Of a stretch of DNA of 64,000 nt, positions 41,200-49,731 are shown in pieces; position 1 is the first letter of the stretch, and each line of letters opens with the position of its first letter. The notes under the pieces were generated by a model. The model was not told the DNA's origin, searched no databases, and worked only from the letters and a program-made list of their open reading frames with translations. The position numbers and the translations under genes were made by a program. Source of the DNA: Marinobacter sp. SS13-12 (GTDB lineage: Bacteria > Pseudomonadota > Gammaproteobacteria > Pseudomonadales > Oleiphilaceae); NCBI RefSeq assembly GCF_030227115.1, contig NZ_JASSUA010000004.1:124001-188000 (forward strand), read 5' to 3'.

Positions 41200-41619
41200 T
41201 TATTCGCTCTGTTCGACCATATATTCGACCGCCACCTGAATTTCCTCGTCAGAGCAGCTGGAACAACCACCCTTCGCTGGCATGGCGTTGAAACCGTTGA
41301 TGGCGTGATCAACCAGTGTCTCAAGCCCCTTGCCGATTCGATCGCCCCAGGCACCCGAGTCGCCCACTATCGGTGCACCGGCTGCGCCGGAGGCGTGACA
41401 GGCTGCACAAGCGGCGTCATAGACTTCATTACCGGCGCGAGGTTCAGAGCTGGCCGACGCAGCAGGCGCTGACTCCTGTCCGCAATCTTCTCCCTGTACA
41501 CATACGTCACCGACCGGAGCGATACGGGCGCGGATTTCATCTTCAACGTTGGCCATTACGGCACCTGTTGTCAGGCCGAAGCCAAGCAGTACGGCAGCCA
41601 GGACTCTCTTCATCTTCAC
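41200..41619 (-). CDS. Cytochrome c5-type electron carrier
   Basis: A 139-residue periplasmic c-type cytochrome. A signal peptide (about 1-23) precedes a low-complexity linker with two cysteines (CVQGEDC). The haem-binding CAACH and the family's C-terminal GGCSSCSDEEI disulfide loop follow, with a likely axial Met in AMPAKGG. The start is the GTG at 41619, six bases after GAGG; an ATG two codons later is an alternative. Its electron partners are not indicated by neighbours. Confidence 0.9.
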   Translation of the reverse strand: MKMKRVLAAVLLGFGLTTGAVMANVEDEIRARIAPVGDVCVQGEDCGQESAPAASASSEPRAGNEVYDAACAACHASGAAGAPIVGDSGAWGDRIGKGLETLVDHAINGFNAMPAKGGCSSCSDEEIQVAVEYMVEQSE

Positions 41620-41807
41620 AATGCACCTCGCAATTGGGCGTTATAATAATCAGTTGTCGCATTATAGCGATTGCGGCGGGGCAAAAAAACCAAAGTGCAA
41701 AATGAACGTGCCGTTTCAATCGGATTCGTTGCCATTTCGTAAGTCAGAAGGCCCTGCCCGCTTATTCCGGGTACCATACACAAAACAGAGTCCGAAGGTC
41801 GGAATTT

Positions 41808-42146
41808 ATGCCTGATGCGAACCAATCGCAACCCCATTCCTGGCGCAAACCGCTGCTGATCACAGAGTTCACAGCGCTTGCCGTATTGCTGGCGTCCATG
41901 GGATGGTTTTCCAGCCGCACCGAGAGCGGGGCCGAGCTCAGCCCCGCCTGGCTGTTGATCCCTGCCGCTGCAAGTCTGGTCGTGTTTATCTGCTTTATCG
42001 GCCTGATGTATTTACGCTGGGTGGTGGCTGCAGCTGCGGAGCGCAGAACCCGGCACAAGATTGTCTTTTCACTGCTGGTGATGACCCTGCTTGGGGTCTG
42101 GGCCTACGGTATCGCCAATACATGGATCAGTCTTTCCACTGCATAA
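41808..42146 (+). CDS. Small membrane protein of unknown function
   Basis: A 112-residue protein with three predicted membrane segments (about 16-34, 46-68 and 83-108) separated by short charged loops, including AAERRTRHK. I do not recognise the family. It begins at ATG 41808 and ends 10 bases before the pldA start, so the two may be co-transcribed. No catalytic or binding motif is visible. Confidence 0.6.
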   Translation: MPDANQSQPHSWRKPLLITEFTALAVLLASMGWFSSRTESGAELSPAWLLIPAAASLVVFICFIGLMYLRWVVAAAAERRTRHKIVFSLLVMTLLGVWAYGIANTWISLSTA

Positions 42147-42156
42147 GGACAGCGCA

Positions 42157-43269
42157 ATGCCAGCCAGCCATAGCTTACCCTCCCTCCTCGCCAATGGTTT
42201 CGCCCTTTGTCTGTGCGCCGCCCCACTGGCAAGTGCAGAAGAAACCCAGACGCAAGCAGAGCAGCGTTTCGAGGACGTGTCACCAGAAGAGTGCGCCCTG
42301 ATTGAGGACGGTATCCAGCGGCTGGCCTGTTATGATGCCATCACTGATCCCGACGAAGCCCGGGCGCGGGCGCCAGAGGATAAGCTCGATGCCATCTCCG
42401 AGTCCGTCGCGGCACCGGAGGAAAAGGAATCGGAAGCCGGCGAAGAGGGCGACTCCGGGGTAATGTCAGAATTGGTGAATCGCTACGCGGAGGCCGAGAA
42501 AGCCATTTTTTCTTTCTCTGGCAGTTTCGTTGGCCACCGGCCGATGTACATTCTGCCTTTCAGCTACATGAAAGGTGCGAACCGGGAACCCACCAGCCCC
42601 AGGCTGGGTAACGCTCGCTATGACTACGGTATCGATAACCAGGAGTCGAAGTACCAGATCAGTTTCAAGGTTCCGCTACTCACTGGCTGGCTGGATAACC
42701 GCACAACACTCTGGTTCGGTTACACCCAGAGGTCGTTCTGGCAGGTTTTTAACACGGATGATTCCGCGCCGTTCCGGGAAACCAATTTCGAGCCGGAGAT
42801 CTTCCTGCGGCAGTCGTTAAACTATGACATCGGTCCGGGCACCCTCAATGGTGTCACACTGGGGCTTAATCATGAGTCCAATGGCCAGTCGGAGCCTCGC
42901 TCCCGTAGCTGGAACCGCATCATGGGCTCAGCAGCCTATAGCTATAACCGCTGGCTGTTCATGGTGCAGCCCTGGTACCGGCTGCCGGACAGTGAGGATG
43001 ACAATGCGGATATCGAGCGTTATCTGGGGCATGCCAATTATCTGGCCATCTACAAGTGGTCGGAGGACCGGACGCTGTCACTGACGTTGCAGAACAATCT
43101 GCGTTCTGACAATAACAAAACGTCGATTGAGCTGGGTTACAGTTTTCCGATGGGGGATACGGTCAAGGGCTATGTTCAGTACTTCAACGGGTACGGTGAG
43201 AGTCTGATTGATTACAATGAGCGGATTCAGCGGATTGGCATCGGGATTATGCTGAACGACTGGCTTTGA
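42157..43269 (+). CDS. pldA: Outer-membrane phospholipase A (OMPLA)
   Basis: A 370-residue outer-membrane beta-barrel lipase that hydrolyses phospholipids reaching the outer leaflet. A signal peptide (about 1-28) and an acidic periplasmic extension of about 90 residues precede the barrel. The catalytic triad matches E. coli in type and spacing: His239 and Ser241 in NHESNGQ and Asn253 in SWNR (E. coli 142, 144, 156). The ATG at 42157, with AAGGA upstream, gives the signal peptide; the frame is open to 42091. Confidence 0.93.
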   Translation: MPASHSLPSLLANGFALCLCAAPLASAEETQTQAEQRFEDVSPEECALIEDGIQRLACYDAITDPDEARARAPEDKLDAISESVAAPEEKESEAGEEGDSGVMSELVNRYAEAEKAIFSFSGSFVGHRPMYILPFSYMKGANREPTSPRLGNARYDYGIDNQESKYQISFKVPLLTGWLDNRTTLWFGYTQRSFWQVFNTDDSAPFRETNFEPEIFLRQSLNYDIGPGTLNGVTLGLNHESNGQSEPRSRSWNRIMGSAAYSYNRWLFMVQPWYRLPDSEDDNADIERYLGHANYLAIYKWSEDRTLSLTLQNNLRSDNNKTSIELGYSFPMGDTVKGYVQYFNGYGESLIDYNERIQRIGIGIMLNDWL

Positions 43270-43281
43270 ATTTTTGGTGCA

Positions 43282-43399
43282 AGACCGGTCGGAGCGGATA
43301 CCCGTGTCAGAAACACGCTCAAGCACATCCATGTGGCGCTTGAGCTCCGCCATCCATGGCTCCGCACAGTTTCTGACACGGGTATCCGCCCCGACCGGC
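43282..43399. repeat. Structured palindromic element, second member of the 17.9-kb family
   Basis: Outer arms about 30 bases long (from CCGGTCGGAGCGG and ending CCGCCCCGACCGG) are inverted copies with one mismatch. Inside is a hairpin with GCTCAAGC and GCTTGAGC stems around a CATCCATG loop, then a second with GCCATCCATGGC. The layout and ATCCATG loops repeat those at 17862-17970, read in the opposite orientation, while the stem sequences differ. It lies between convergent pldA and the phosphomannomutase gene. Confidence 0.78.
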
Positions 43400-43413
43400 C
43401 CCAGAATACTGGG

Positions 43414-44778
43414 TTAGCCTTCCTCGTTTAGCCTTTGCATTTCTGCCAGCAACTCTGCCGTTTTTTCCTTCATCAACGGAATATCCCCCCTCGACTCCAC
43501 ATTCAGGCGAACCACCGGTTCGGTATTGGACATCCGCAGGTTGAAACGCCAGTCGTCGAATTCGATGCTTGCGCCGTCAACGTGTGAGACGTTTTTGGCA
43601 CCCACGCTGTATTTAGCTTCGATGGCAGCGATGACCTTTGGAGGGTCGGCGATGGTGCGGTTGATTTCGCCGCTGGCGGGGTAGGCTTCGATGCGGGCGT
43701 CGATGAGGGATGACAAGGTCTGTCCGGACTGGCACAGGCGTTCGGCCACCAGCAGCCAGGGGATCATGCCGCTGTCGCAGTAGGCGAAGTCGCGGAAGTA
43801 GTGGTGGGCGCTCATTTCGCCGCCGTATACCGCGTCTTCATCACGCATGCGCTGTTTGATGAAGGCGTGGCCGGTTTTGCTTTCGATGGCTTCGCCGCCG
43901 GCGGCTTTGACCAGGTCGATGGTGTTCCAGGTCAGCCTTGGGTCGTGGATGACCTTGCCGCCGCCGGTTTTGCGGAGGAACTGGTCTGCCAGCAGGCCGA
44001 CAATGTAGTAGCCCTCGATGAAGCGGCCGTTTTCGTCGAAGAAGAAGCAGCGGTCGTAGTCGCCATCCCAGGCGATGCCCATGGCGGCGCCGTACTCGAT
44101 GACGGCTTCCGAGGTAACGGCGCGGTTTTCTTCCAGGATGGGATTGGGGACGCCGTTGGGGAAGTGGCCGTCGGCCTCATGGTGCACTTTGACGAAATCA
44201 AACGGCAGGTGCTGTTCCAGCTCATCGATAATCAGACCCGCTCCCCCATTGCCGGCGTTGACCACGATGGTCTTCGGCTTGAGTGACCCGGCATCCACGT
44301 AGCCCAGCAGGTGGTCTATGTAGGCGGTGGTGACTTCCCAGGGTTCGTAGCGGCCCTGCTCCGGCGCGTCGGCAAAGGGCTCCGGCACCCGGTCGCGGAT
44401 GTTGTTCAGGCCGTTGTCGGAGCTGATCGGGCGTGAGTCCGGACCCACCATTTTCATGCCGTTGTGGTCCCGCGGGTTGTGGCTCGCGGTGACCATGATG
44501 CCGCCGTCCATTTTGTAATGACTGGTGGCGAAGTAGACCATCTCGGTGCCGCACAGGCCGATATCGAAAACATCGGCACCAGCAGCCATCAGGCCGGAAC
44601 TCAGGGCGTCGGCGATCTCGGGGCTGGAAAGGCGGATGTCGTACCCGACGATCACTCGCTTCGCTCCCGTCACTTCCACGTAGGCGCGGCCGATGCGCTC
44701 GGCCAGTTGCGGGTTGAGCTGATCCGGCACGCGGCCGCGCAGATCATAGGCTTTAAAGCAGGACAGATCCATTGTCAC
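43414..44778 (-). CDS. cpsG: Phosphomannomutase (CpsG/ManB type)
   Basis: Interconverts mannose-6- and mannose-1-phosphate for GDP-mannose and surface polysaccharides. The 454 residues resemble enterobacterial CpsG more than Pseudomonas AlgC. The phosphoserine loop is TASHNPRDHNGMK, the metal loop DGDYDRCFFF, the sugar loop GEMSAHHYFRDF, and the phosphate-binding end RMSNTEPVVRLNVESRG. The GTG at 44778 has GGAG at good spacing; an ATG two codons later is the alternative. No guanylyltransferase gene is adjacent. Confidence 0.93.
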   Translation of the reverse strand: MTMDLSCFKAYDLRGRVPDQLNPQLAERIGRAYVEVTGAKRVIVGYDIRLSSPEIADALSSGLMAAGADVFDIGLCGTEMVYFATSHYKMDGGIMVTASHNPRDHNGMKMVGPDSRPISSDNGLNNIRDRVPEPFADAPEQGRYEPWEVTTAYIDHLLGYVDAGSLKPKTIVVNAGNGGAGLIIDELEQHLPFDFVKVHHEADGHFPNGVPNPILEENRAVTSEAVIEYGAAMGIAWDGDYDRCFFFDENGRFIEGYYIVGLLADQFLRKTGGGKVIHDPRLTWNTIDLVKAAGGEAIESKTGHAFIKQRMRDEDAVYGGEMSAHHYFRDFAYCDSGMIPWLLVAERLCQSGQTLSSLIDARIEAYPASGEINRTIADPPKVIAAIEAKYSVGAKNVSHVDGASIEFDDWRFNLRMSNTEPVVRLNVESRGDIPLMKEKTAELLAEMQRLNEEG

Positions 44779-44784
44779 GGTGGT

Positions 44785-45261
44785 TTACTCCGCTGCGGAA
44801 GACTGAAGTTGAATATAGTTCTGAATGCCCATCTTGCCGATCATGTCGAGCTGGGTTTCGAGCCAGTCGATGTGCTCTTCCTCGCTGTCCAGAATACTGC
44901 GGAAGAGTTCGCGGCTGGTGAAATCCTGAACCTGCTCGCAATAAATGACGGCTTCCTTGAGATCCTTGTGGGCGATCATTTCCAGCTTGAGGTCGCAGGA
45001 GATCATCTCCTCGACGTTCTCGCCGATCATCAGCTTGTTCAGGTCCTGCAGGTTCGGCAGCCCTTCCAGAAACAGGATGCGTTCGATCAGCTGATCCGCG
45101 TGCTTCATTTCGTCGATGGATTCTTCGTATTCCTTGTCCGCCAGTTTGGTGATGCCCCAGTCCTTGTACATGCGGGAGTGGAGAAAATACTGGTTGATAG
45201 CGGTGAGCTCGTTGGCGAGCACTTTATTCAGGAACTGAATGACTTTCTTGTCGCCTTTCAT
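44785..45261 (-). CDS. bfr: Bacterioferritin
   Basis: A 158-residue haem-containing ferritin that oxidises and stores iron in a 24-subunit shell. The ferroxidase ligands are visible in [20 protein letters not shown] (Glu51, the haem ligand Met52, His54) and [11 protein letters not shown]. The ATG at 45261 gives the standard N-terminus [12 protein letters not shown]. bfd lies just upstream on the same strand, 98 bases away, the expected partner for iron release. Confidence 0.97.
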   Translation of the reverse strand: MKGDKKVIQFLNKVLANELTAINQYFLHSRMYKDWGITKLADKEYEESIDEMKHADQLIERILFLEGLPNLQDLNKLMIGENVEEMISCDLKLEMIAHKDLKEAVIYCEQVQDFTSRELFRSILDSEEEHIDWLETQLDMIGKMGIQNYIQLQSSAAE

Positions 45262-45359
45262 GACGGGTCTCCATGCTTGAGTGTGCAATCCCTACAAGGA
45301 TAGCCCCTCAGCCGGGGAGAAAAAATCACAAATAGGAAATGATTGCAGCAAACGCCGGG

Positions 45360-45566
45360 TCAGGCAGGCTGGGCAAGCATGTTTGCCATGGCCAGATAAT
45401 CCGGTGCACGGCTTTCACGGAGGATTTCCCGGGCGGTGCAGGCGCAGCGGCCACACTGGGTTCCGACGCCCAGTTCCCGGCCAAGCTGGCGCATGGAACT
45501 GATGCCGTTGTCGGCAGCTTCACGGATTTCTCGGTCTGTTACACCATGGCAAAGGCAAACGTACAT
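45360..45566 (-). CDS. bfd: Bacterioferritin-associated ferredoxin
   Basis: A 68-residue [2Fe-2S] protein that reduces bacterioferritin to release stored iron. The four cysteines have the Bfd spacing: CLC near the start and CGRC later (YVCLCHGVTD and GTQCGRCACTAREIL). It begins with ATG at 45566, and a Fur-like box lies 33 bases upstream, which fits induction under iron limitation as in Pseudomonas. Confidence 0.96.
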   Translation of the reverse strand: MYVCLCHGVTDREIREAADNGISSMRQLGRELGVGTQCGRCACTAREILRESRAPDYLAMANMLAQPA

Positions 45567-45598
45567 AGGGGTTACTCACGGGGCCGATGAAAGGTACT

Positions 45599-45617
45599 GA
45601 TAATTATTGTCATTTGC
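45599..45617 (-). promoter_or_regulatory. Fur box candidate upstream of bfd
   Basis: The 19-mer GATAATTATTGTCATTTGC agrees with the classical Fur consensus at 14 of 19 positions by eye. It sits 33 bases before the bfd start, a suitable place to repress the promoter when iron is plentiful. Confidence 0.6.
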
Positions 45618-45674
45618 ATGCGGCTTTGCAAGCTCTGCGCGCGTTTTTTGTGCAATTAAATGTATCAGTACGCC

Positions 45675-46406
45675 TCAAATGCCCGTAAGTCGGAATGCCA
45701 GCGGCAGGATCAGGGCGGTAAAGATGCCCGTCAGACCCATCCCCAGTGAAGCAAAGGCGCCTGCGGTGGGGCCTATTTCGAACGCCCTTGCCGTACCGAG
45801 GGCATGGCCGTTCAGTCCCAATGCAAAACCGAGGATGCGCTGGTCAGTAATGGAGAGCCAGCGGGAGATCAGGTCCACAAACAGCGTGGCCAGCATGCCG
45901 GTAATCAGCAGCCCGCCCATCATCAGGGACACAGAGCCGCCCAGTTGCTCAGTGATGCCAATGGCAATGGGTGCCGTCACCGACTTCGGCGCCAGTGATG
46001 CCAGCACTTCCTCCGAGGCCCCCAGCGAGGCGGCGATCACCACGGCATACACCGCGGCCATCGTGGCCGCCACTGGCAGGGTGAACAGAATGGGGCGCCA
46101 CAACGCCCGGATATGATGCATCTGCTGGTACAGTGGCACACCCAGCGCCACCGTGGCCGGCCCCAGCAGGACCGTTAACCATTGCGAGCCTTCGCGATAT
46201 TCTGCGTAATCCATCGTCAGAATCGCGATCATCCCGCTGACCAGCATGGCTGAGATCAGGATTGGCGGCAGCCACACCGGTTGGTTCAATAGCCTGAAAA
46301 TGCGGTTACCGGCAAAAAATGCCCCTAACGTCAGCACAATCGCCAATGCCGGGCTGGTCGAAAGCAGGCCCAGCAATTCCTGGAAGCGGCCGGACAATTC
46401 ACTCAT
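45675..46406 (-). CDS. lrgB: LrgB/CidB-family membrane protein
   Basis: A 243-residue polytopic membrane protein of the LrgB/CidB family, implicated in holin-like or small-metabolite export functions. Typical family segments are LLGPATVALGVPLYQ, LAPKSVTAPIAIGI and GLNGHALGTARAFE. The ATG at 46406 overlaps the preceding LrgA-type gene by eight bases; the frame is open to 46427. The pair appears to be one operon, and the substrate is unknown. Confidence 0.92.
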   Translation of the reverse strand: MSELSGRFQELLGLLSTSPALAIVLTLGAFFAGNRIFRLLNQPVWLPPILISAMLVSGMIAILTMDYAEYREGSQWLTVLLGPATVALGVPLYQQMHHIRALWRPILFTLPVAATMAAVYAVVIAASLGASEEVLASLAPKSVTAPIAIGITEQLGGSVSLMMGGLLITGMLATLFVDLISRWLSITDQRILGFALGLNGHALGTARAFEIGPTAGAFASLGMGLTGIFTALILPLAFRLTGI

Positions 46407-46758
46407 GGCCGCCAGCCTCCGGGCCACTGAAACGCTGCATCAGCCATAGCGTCGTGAGTACGCTCAGCAGGGTGCCCGCGGCCAGCGCGACACCAATGGC
46501 CAACCATTGGCCCGCAAACTCCTCGGCCACAAAAAACACACCCACTACACCGGGCATAATCAGCAACACCAGCACCGAAATCAGCGCCTGACTAGCCCCG
46601 GCAAGGCTGTCACTGATGGACCCCCTGGCCATCAGCAACAGGGTGAGCAGGATCATTCCGATAACGCCACCACTGACTGGTAAAGCCAGCAGCACCCTGA
46701 GGACCTCACCAGCGATAAAGAACACCGTCAAAACCAGAAAACCGTACAACATCGACAT
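46399..46758 (-). CDS. lrgA: CidA/LrgA-family holin-like protein
   Basis: A 119-residue membrane protein with four hydrophobic segments and the family core VSGGVIGMILLTLLL and LLIMPGVVGVFF. CidA/LrgA proteins form holin-like oligomers and pair with LrgB-type proteins. The ATG at 46758 was chosen over the open frame from 46827 because it gives the expected size. It is divergent from yaeQ, which starts 69 bases away. Confidence 0.88.
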   Translation of the reverse strand: MSMLYGFLVLTVFFIAGEVLRVLLALPVSGGVIGMILLTLLLMARGSISDSLAGASQALISVLVLLIMPGVVGVFFVAEEFAGQWLAIGVALAAGTLLSVLTTLWLMQRFSGPEAGGHE

Positions 46759-46826
46759 GGCTGTTGCTTCTCTACTGGATATTTGATTTACACTAGCACC
46801 CTGGCCACACCAATGCAGGAAGCTCA

Positions 46827-47369
46827 ATGGCGCTCAAGGCAACCATCTTTAAGGCGACACTGAACATCGCCGACATGGACAGGCACTACTACGCTGACCA
46901 TCACCTCACCATCGCCCGCCATCCGTCGGAGACCGACGAGCGCATGATGATACGCCTGCTGGCCTTCATACTGAACGCCAGTGACAGCCTGGAATTTACC
47001 AAGGGTATCAGCACGGACGACGAACCGGACCTGTGGCAGAAAAGCCTGAGCGACGAGATCGAGCTCTGGATCGAGCTTGGCCTGCCGGATGAAAGCCGCC
47101 TTCGTAAAGCCTGCAACCGCTCCGATCAGGTGATTCTGTACACCTACGGCGGCCGCGCCGTGCCCCTGTGGTGGGATAAACACCAGGGCAAACTGACCCG
47201 GTTCAACAACCTCACCATCATCAATCTGCCGCCGGAAGCCACTGAGCCACTCGCCGCCCTGTCTGAGCGCGGCATGAACCTGCAGTGCACCATCCAGGAC
47301 GGCACCGTGAATATCGGCAATGAGGAAACCCTCGTCAGCCTGACCCCCGAGCCTCTCTACCCCGCCTGA
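46827..47369 (+). CDS. yaeQ: YaeQ family protein
   Basis: A 180-residue conserved protein of unclear function with a nuclease-like (PD-(D/E)XK-related) fold. The opening MALKATIFKATLNIADMDRHYY, HPSETDERMMIRLLAF and DEIELWIELG are strong family matches; the Glu-x-Glu-Leu-Trp stretch resembles the PD-(D/E)XK core. It starts with ATG at 46827. Spacing of 172 bases to the next gene suggests a separate unit. Confidence 0.92.
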   Translation: MALKATIFKATLNIADMDRHYYADHHLTIARHPSETDERMMIRLLAFILNASDSLEFTKGISTDDEPDLWQKSLSDEIELWIELGLPDESRLRKACNRSDQVILYTYGGRAVPLWWDKHQGKLTRFNNLTIINLPPEATEPLAALSERGMNLQCTIQDGTVNIGNEETLVSLTPEPLYPA

Positions 47370-47405
47370 AAAAATTGGCCTTCCGGGTCTACCAGAACAA
47401 AGCAG

Positions 47406-47421
47406 TTTACGTTAAGGTAAA
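47406..47421. promoter_or_regulatory. Palindromic operator candidate upstream of the branched-chain dehydrogenase operon
   Basis: TTTACGTTAAGGTAAA is a near-perfect 16-bp palindrome 121 bases before the E1 alpha start. From memory, operators of this type are bound by MerR-family regulators such as LiuR that control branched-chain amino acid breakdown. A TATACT sequence at 47469-47474 may be a -10 box. Confidence 0.4.
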
Positions 47422-47541
47422 CTTTAGCCGATTTTGACCGGAGCCGCACCAGGTTCTGTCAGGTTGGCTATACTCAAAAAAACATCGACACCCTCACAAG
47501 GGGTGTTTTGTTCCTCAGGCCACTACCCCAGGAAGAGGATT

Positions 47542-48726
47542 ATGACAACAACAAAAGCCAAAGTTGCTTATTCCCCGGTTTTTACCGACGGTGCGGAATT
47601 CCGGATTCCCACCTTCAAGTTACTGAAGCAGGACGGCTCGCTCTACAAGGGCGCCAAGGCCCCTGAAATCAGTAAAGAGAAAGCCCTGCGCATCTACCGC
47701 GCGATGGTCACCACCCGTATTCTCGATGAGCGGATGCTCGCCGCCCAGCGTCAGGGCCGCCTGAGTTTCTACATGCAGTGCACCGGCGAGGAAGCCGCCG
47801 TGATCGGCAGTACCGCCGCCCTGGACGACGCCGACATGATCATGGCGCAGTACCGGGAACAGGGCTCCCTGGTCTATCGCGGCTTCACTATTGATGAGTT
47901 CATGAACCAGCTGTTCGGCAACGAGCTGGACTATGGCAAGGGCCGCCAGATGCCGGTTCACTACGGTTCCGCCAAGCTGAACTACATGACCATCTCATCG
48001 CCCCTGGCCACGCAAATTCCCCAGGCCACCGGTTACGCCTACGGTCAGAAGCTCAGGGGCGAAGGCCACTGCACCATTACCTATTTCGGTGAAGGCGCCG
48101 CCTCTGAGGGTGATTTCCACGCTGCCCTCAACATGGCCGCGGTTCATCGCGTTCCGGTGATTTTCCTGTGCCGCAACAACGGCTACGCCATATCCACCCC
48201 GGCCGCCGAACAGTTCGCCGCCGATGGCGTGGCACCGCGGGCCTACGGCTACAAGATGGACGTGATCCGTGTTGATGGTAACGACATCCTCGCCATGCAC
48301 GAGGCCACCAAAGCGGCCCGCAGCCTGGCGGTGGAGCACAATCGCCCGGTCCTGATTGAAGCCATGAGTTATCGCCTGGCCGCCCACTCGTCTTCCGACG
48401 ACCCGTCCGGCTATCGCAGCAAGGACGAGGAAGCCGTGTGGCGCGAGAAAGACCCCATCCTGCGCATGCGGCTCTGGCTCGAGCGCAAGAAATGGTGGAC
48501 CGAAGACGACGAGAAAAAACTGCAGGAGAACATGCGCCGCGAAGTGCTCGAGACCATGAAACGGGCGCAGAAACGGCCGCCACCGGCGCTGGATACCCTG
48601 GTTAGCGATGTTTACGACGAGGTGCCGCCAGCCCTGGCTGAACAGTTCGACAGGCTCAAGGCCCACATCCGCCGTCATCCGGACGCATACCCGAAGAGTG
48701 CAGAACACGCGAAGGGAGGAGCATGA
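47542..48726 (+). CDS. bkdA1: 2-oxoisovalerate dehydrogenase E1 alpha subunit
   Basis: The thiamine-diphosphate-binding subunit of the branched-chain 2-oxoacid dehydrogenase, which oxidatively decarboxylates the keto acids of valine, leucine and isoleucine. It has 394 residues. The TPP motif [19 protein letters not shown] ends in NNGYAIST, and [15 protein letters not shown] matches the loop that is phosphorylated in mammals, keeping the two serines. The ATG at 47542 follows GGAAGAGGA. E1 beta starts one base after its stop. Confidence 0.93.
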   Translation: MTTTKAKVAYSPVFTDGAEFRIPTFKLLKQDGSLYKGAKAPEISKEKALRIYRAMVTTRILDERMLAAQRQGRLSFYMQCTGEEAAVIGSTAALDDADMIMAQYREQGSLVYRGFTIDEFMNQLFGNELDYGKGRQMPVHYGSAKLNYMTISSPLATQIPQATGYAYGQKLRGEGHCTITYFGEGAASEGDFHAALNMAAVHRVPVIFLCRNNGYAISTPAAEQFAADGVAPRAYGYKMDVIRVDGNDILAMHEATKAARSLAVEHNRPVLIEAMSYRLAAHSSSDDPSGYRSKDEEAVWREKDPILRMRLWLERKKWWTEDDEKKLQENMRREVLETMKRAQKRPPPALDTLVSDVYDEVPPALAEQFDRLKAHIRRHPDAYPKSAEHAKGGA

Positions 48727-48727
48727 G

Positions 48728-49705
48728 ATGACACAGATGAATATGCTCCAGGCCATCAACAACGCCCTTGATACCGCCATGGCCGCCGACGAACGGGTCC
48801 TGTGTTTCGGTGAGGACGTGGGCATCTTCGGCGGCGTTTTCCGGGCCACCAGCAACCTGCAACAGAAATACGGCAAAGCCCGCTGCTTCAACACACCACT
48901 GGTGGAACAGGGCATCATCGGCTTTGCCAACGGACTGGCGGCCCAGGGTTCCGTGCCGGTCGCCGAGATACAGTTTGCCGACTACATCTTCCCGGCCTTT
49001 GACCAGATCGTGAACGAGTCGGCCAAGTTCCGCTACCGCTCCGGCAACCTGTTCAATGTGGGCGGGCTCACCATTCGCGCCCCCTATGGTGGTGGCATTG
49101 CCGGTGGGCTCTATCACTCACAGTCGCCCGAGGCCTATTTTGCCCACACTCCGGGCCTCAAGATTGTGGTGCCGCGCAACCCGCACCAGGCCAAGGGCTT
49201 ACTGCTGGCTGCCATCCACGACCAGAACCCTACCCTGTTCTTCGAGCCCAAGCGGCTGTACCGCGCCTCCGTGGGCGACGTGCCGGACGAGGACTACCGG
49301 CTGCCACTGGGCGAAGCGGAAGTGCTCAAGGAAGGCACGGATGTGACCGTGCTGGGCTGGGGCGCCCAAATGGAAGTGATTGAACACGCCGTCGAAATGG
49401 CGGAAAAAGAAGGCATTTCCTGTGAAGTCATCGACCTGAGAACCATCCTGCCGTGGGATGTGGAAACCGTCGCCAACTCGGTGTTCAAGACCGGACGCCT
49501 GGTGGTTACCCATGAAGCCCCGCTGACCGGCGGTTTCGCCGGCGAAATAGCGGCGACGATACAGGAGCGTTGCTTCCTGTACCTGGAGTCCCCGATCGCT
49601 CGGGTGACCGGGATGGACACACCGTTCCCATTGGTGCTGGAAAAAGAGCACCTGCCCAATCACCTGAAGGTCTATGAGGCCATCAGGTCGAGCGTGGATT
49701 TCTAG
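48728..49705 (+). CDS. bkdA2: 2-oxoisovalerate dehydrogenase E1 beta subunit
   Basis: The 325-residue partner of E1 alpha in the heterotetramer. The transketolase-type features [32 protein letters not shown] and [18 protein letters not shown], and the C-terminal LRTILPWD and VTHEAP segments are intact. It starts with ATG at 48728, behind the GGAGG in the end of E1 alpha. E2 follows 26 bases later, so the three genes form one operon. Confidence 0.95.
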   Translation: MTQMNMLQAINNALDTAMAADERVLCFGEDVGIFGGVFRATSNLQQKYGKARCFNTPLVEQGIIGFANGLAAQGSVPVAEIQFADYIFPAFDQIVNESAKFRYRSGNLFNVGGLTIRAPYGGGIAGGLYHSQSPEAYFAHTPGLKIVVPRNPHQAKGLLLAAIHDQNPTLFFEPKRLYRASVGDVPDEDYRLPLGEAEVLKEGTDVTVLGWGAQMEVIEHAVEMAEKEGISCEVIDLRTILPWDVETVANSVFKTGRLVVTHEAPLTGGFAGEIAATIQERCFLYLESPIARVTGMDTPFPLVLEKEHLPNHLKVYEAIRSSVDF

Positions 49706-49731
49706 GTTGATATCAGGACAGGAGAGCAATC

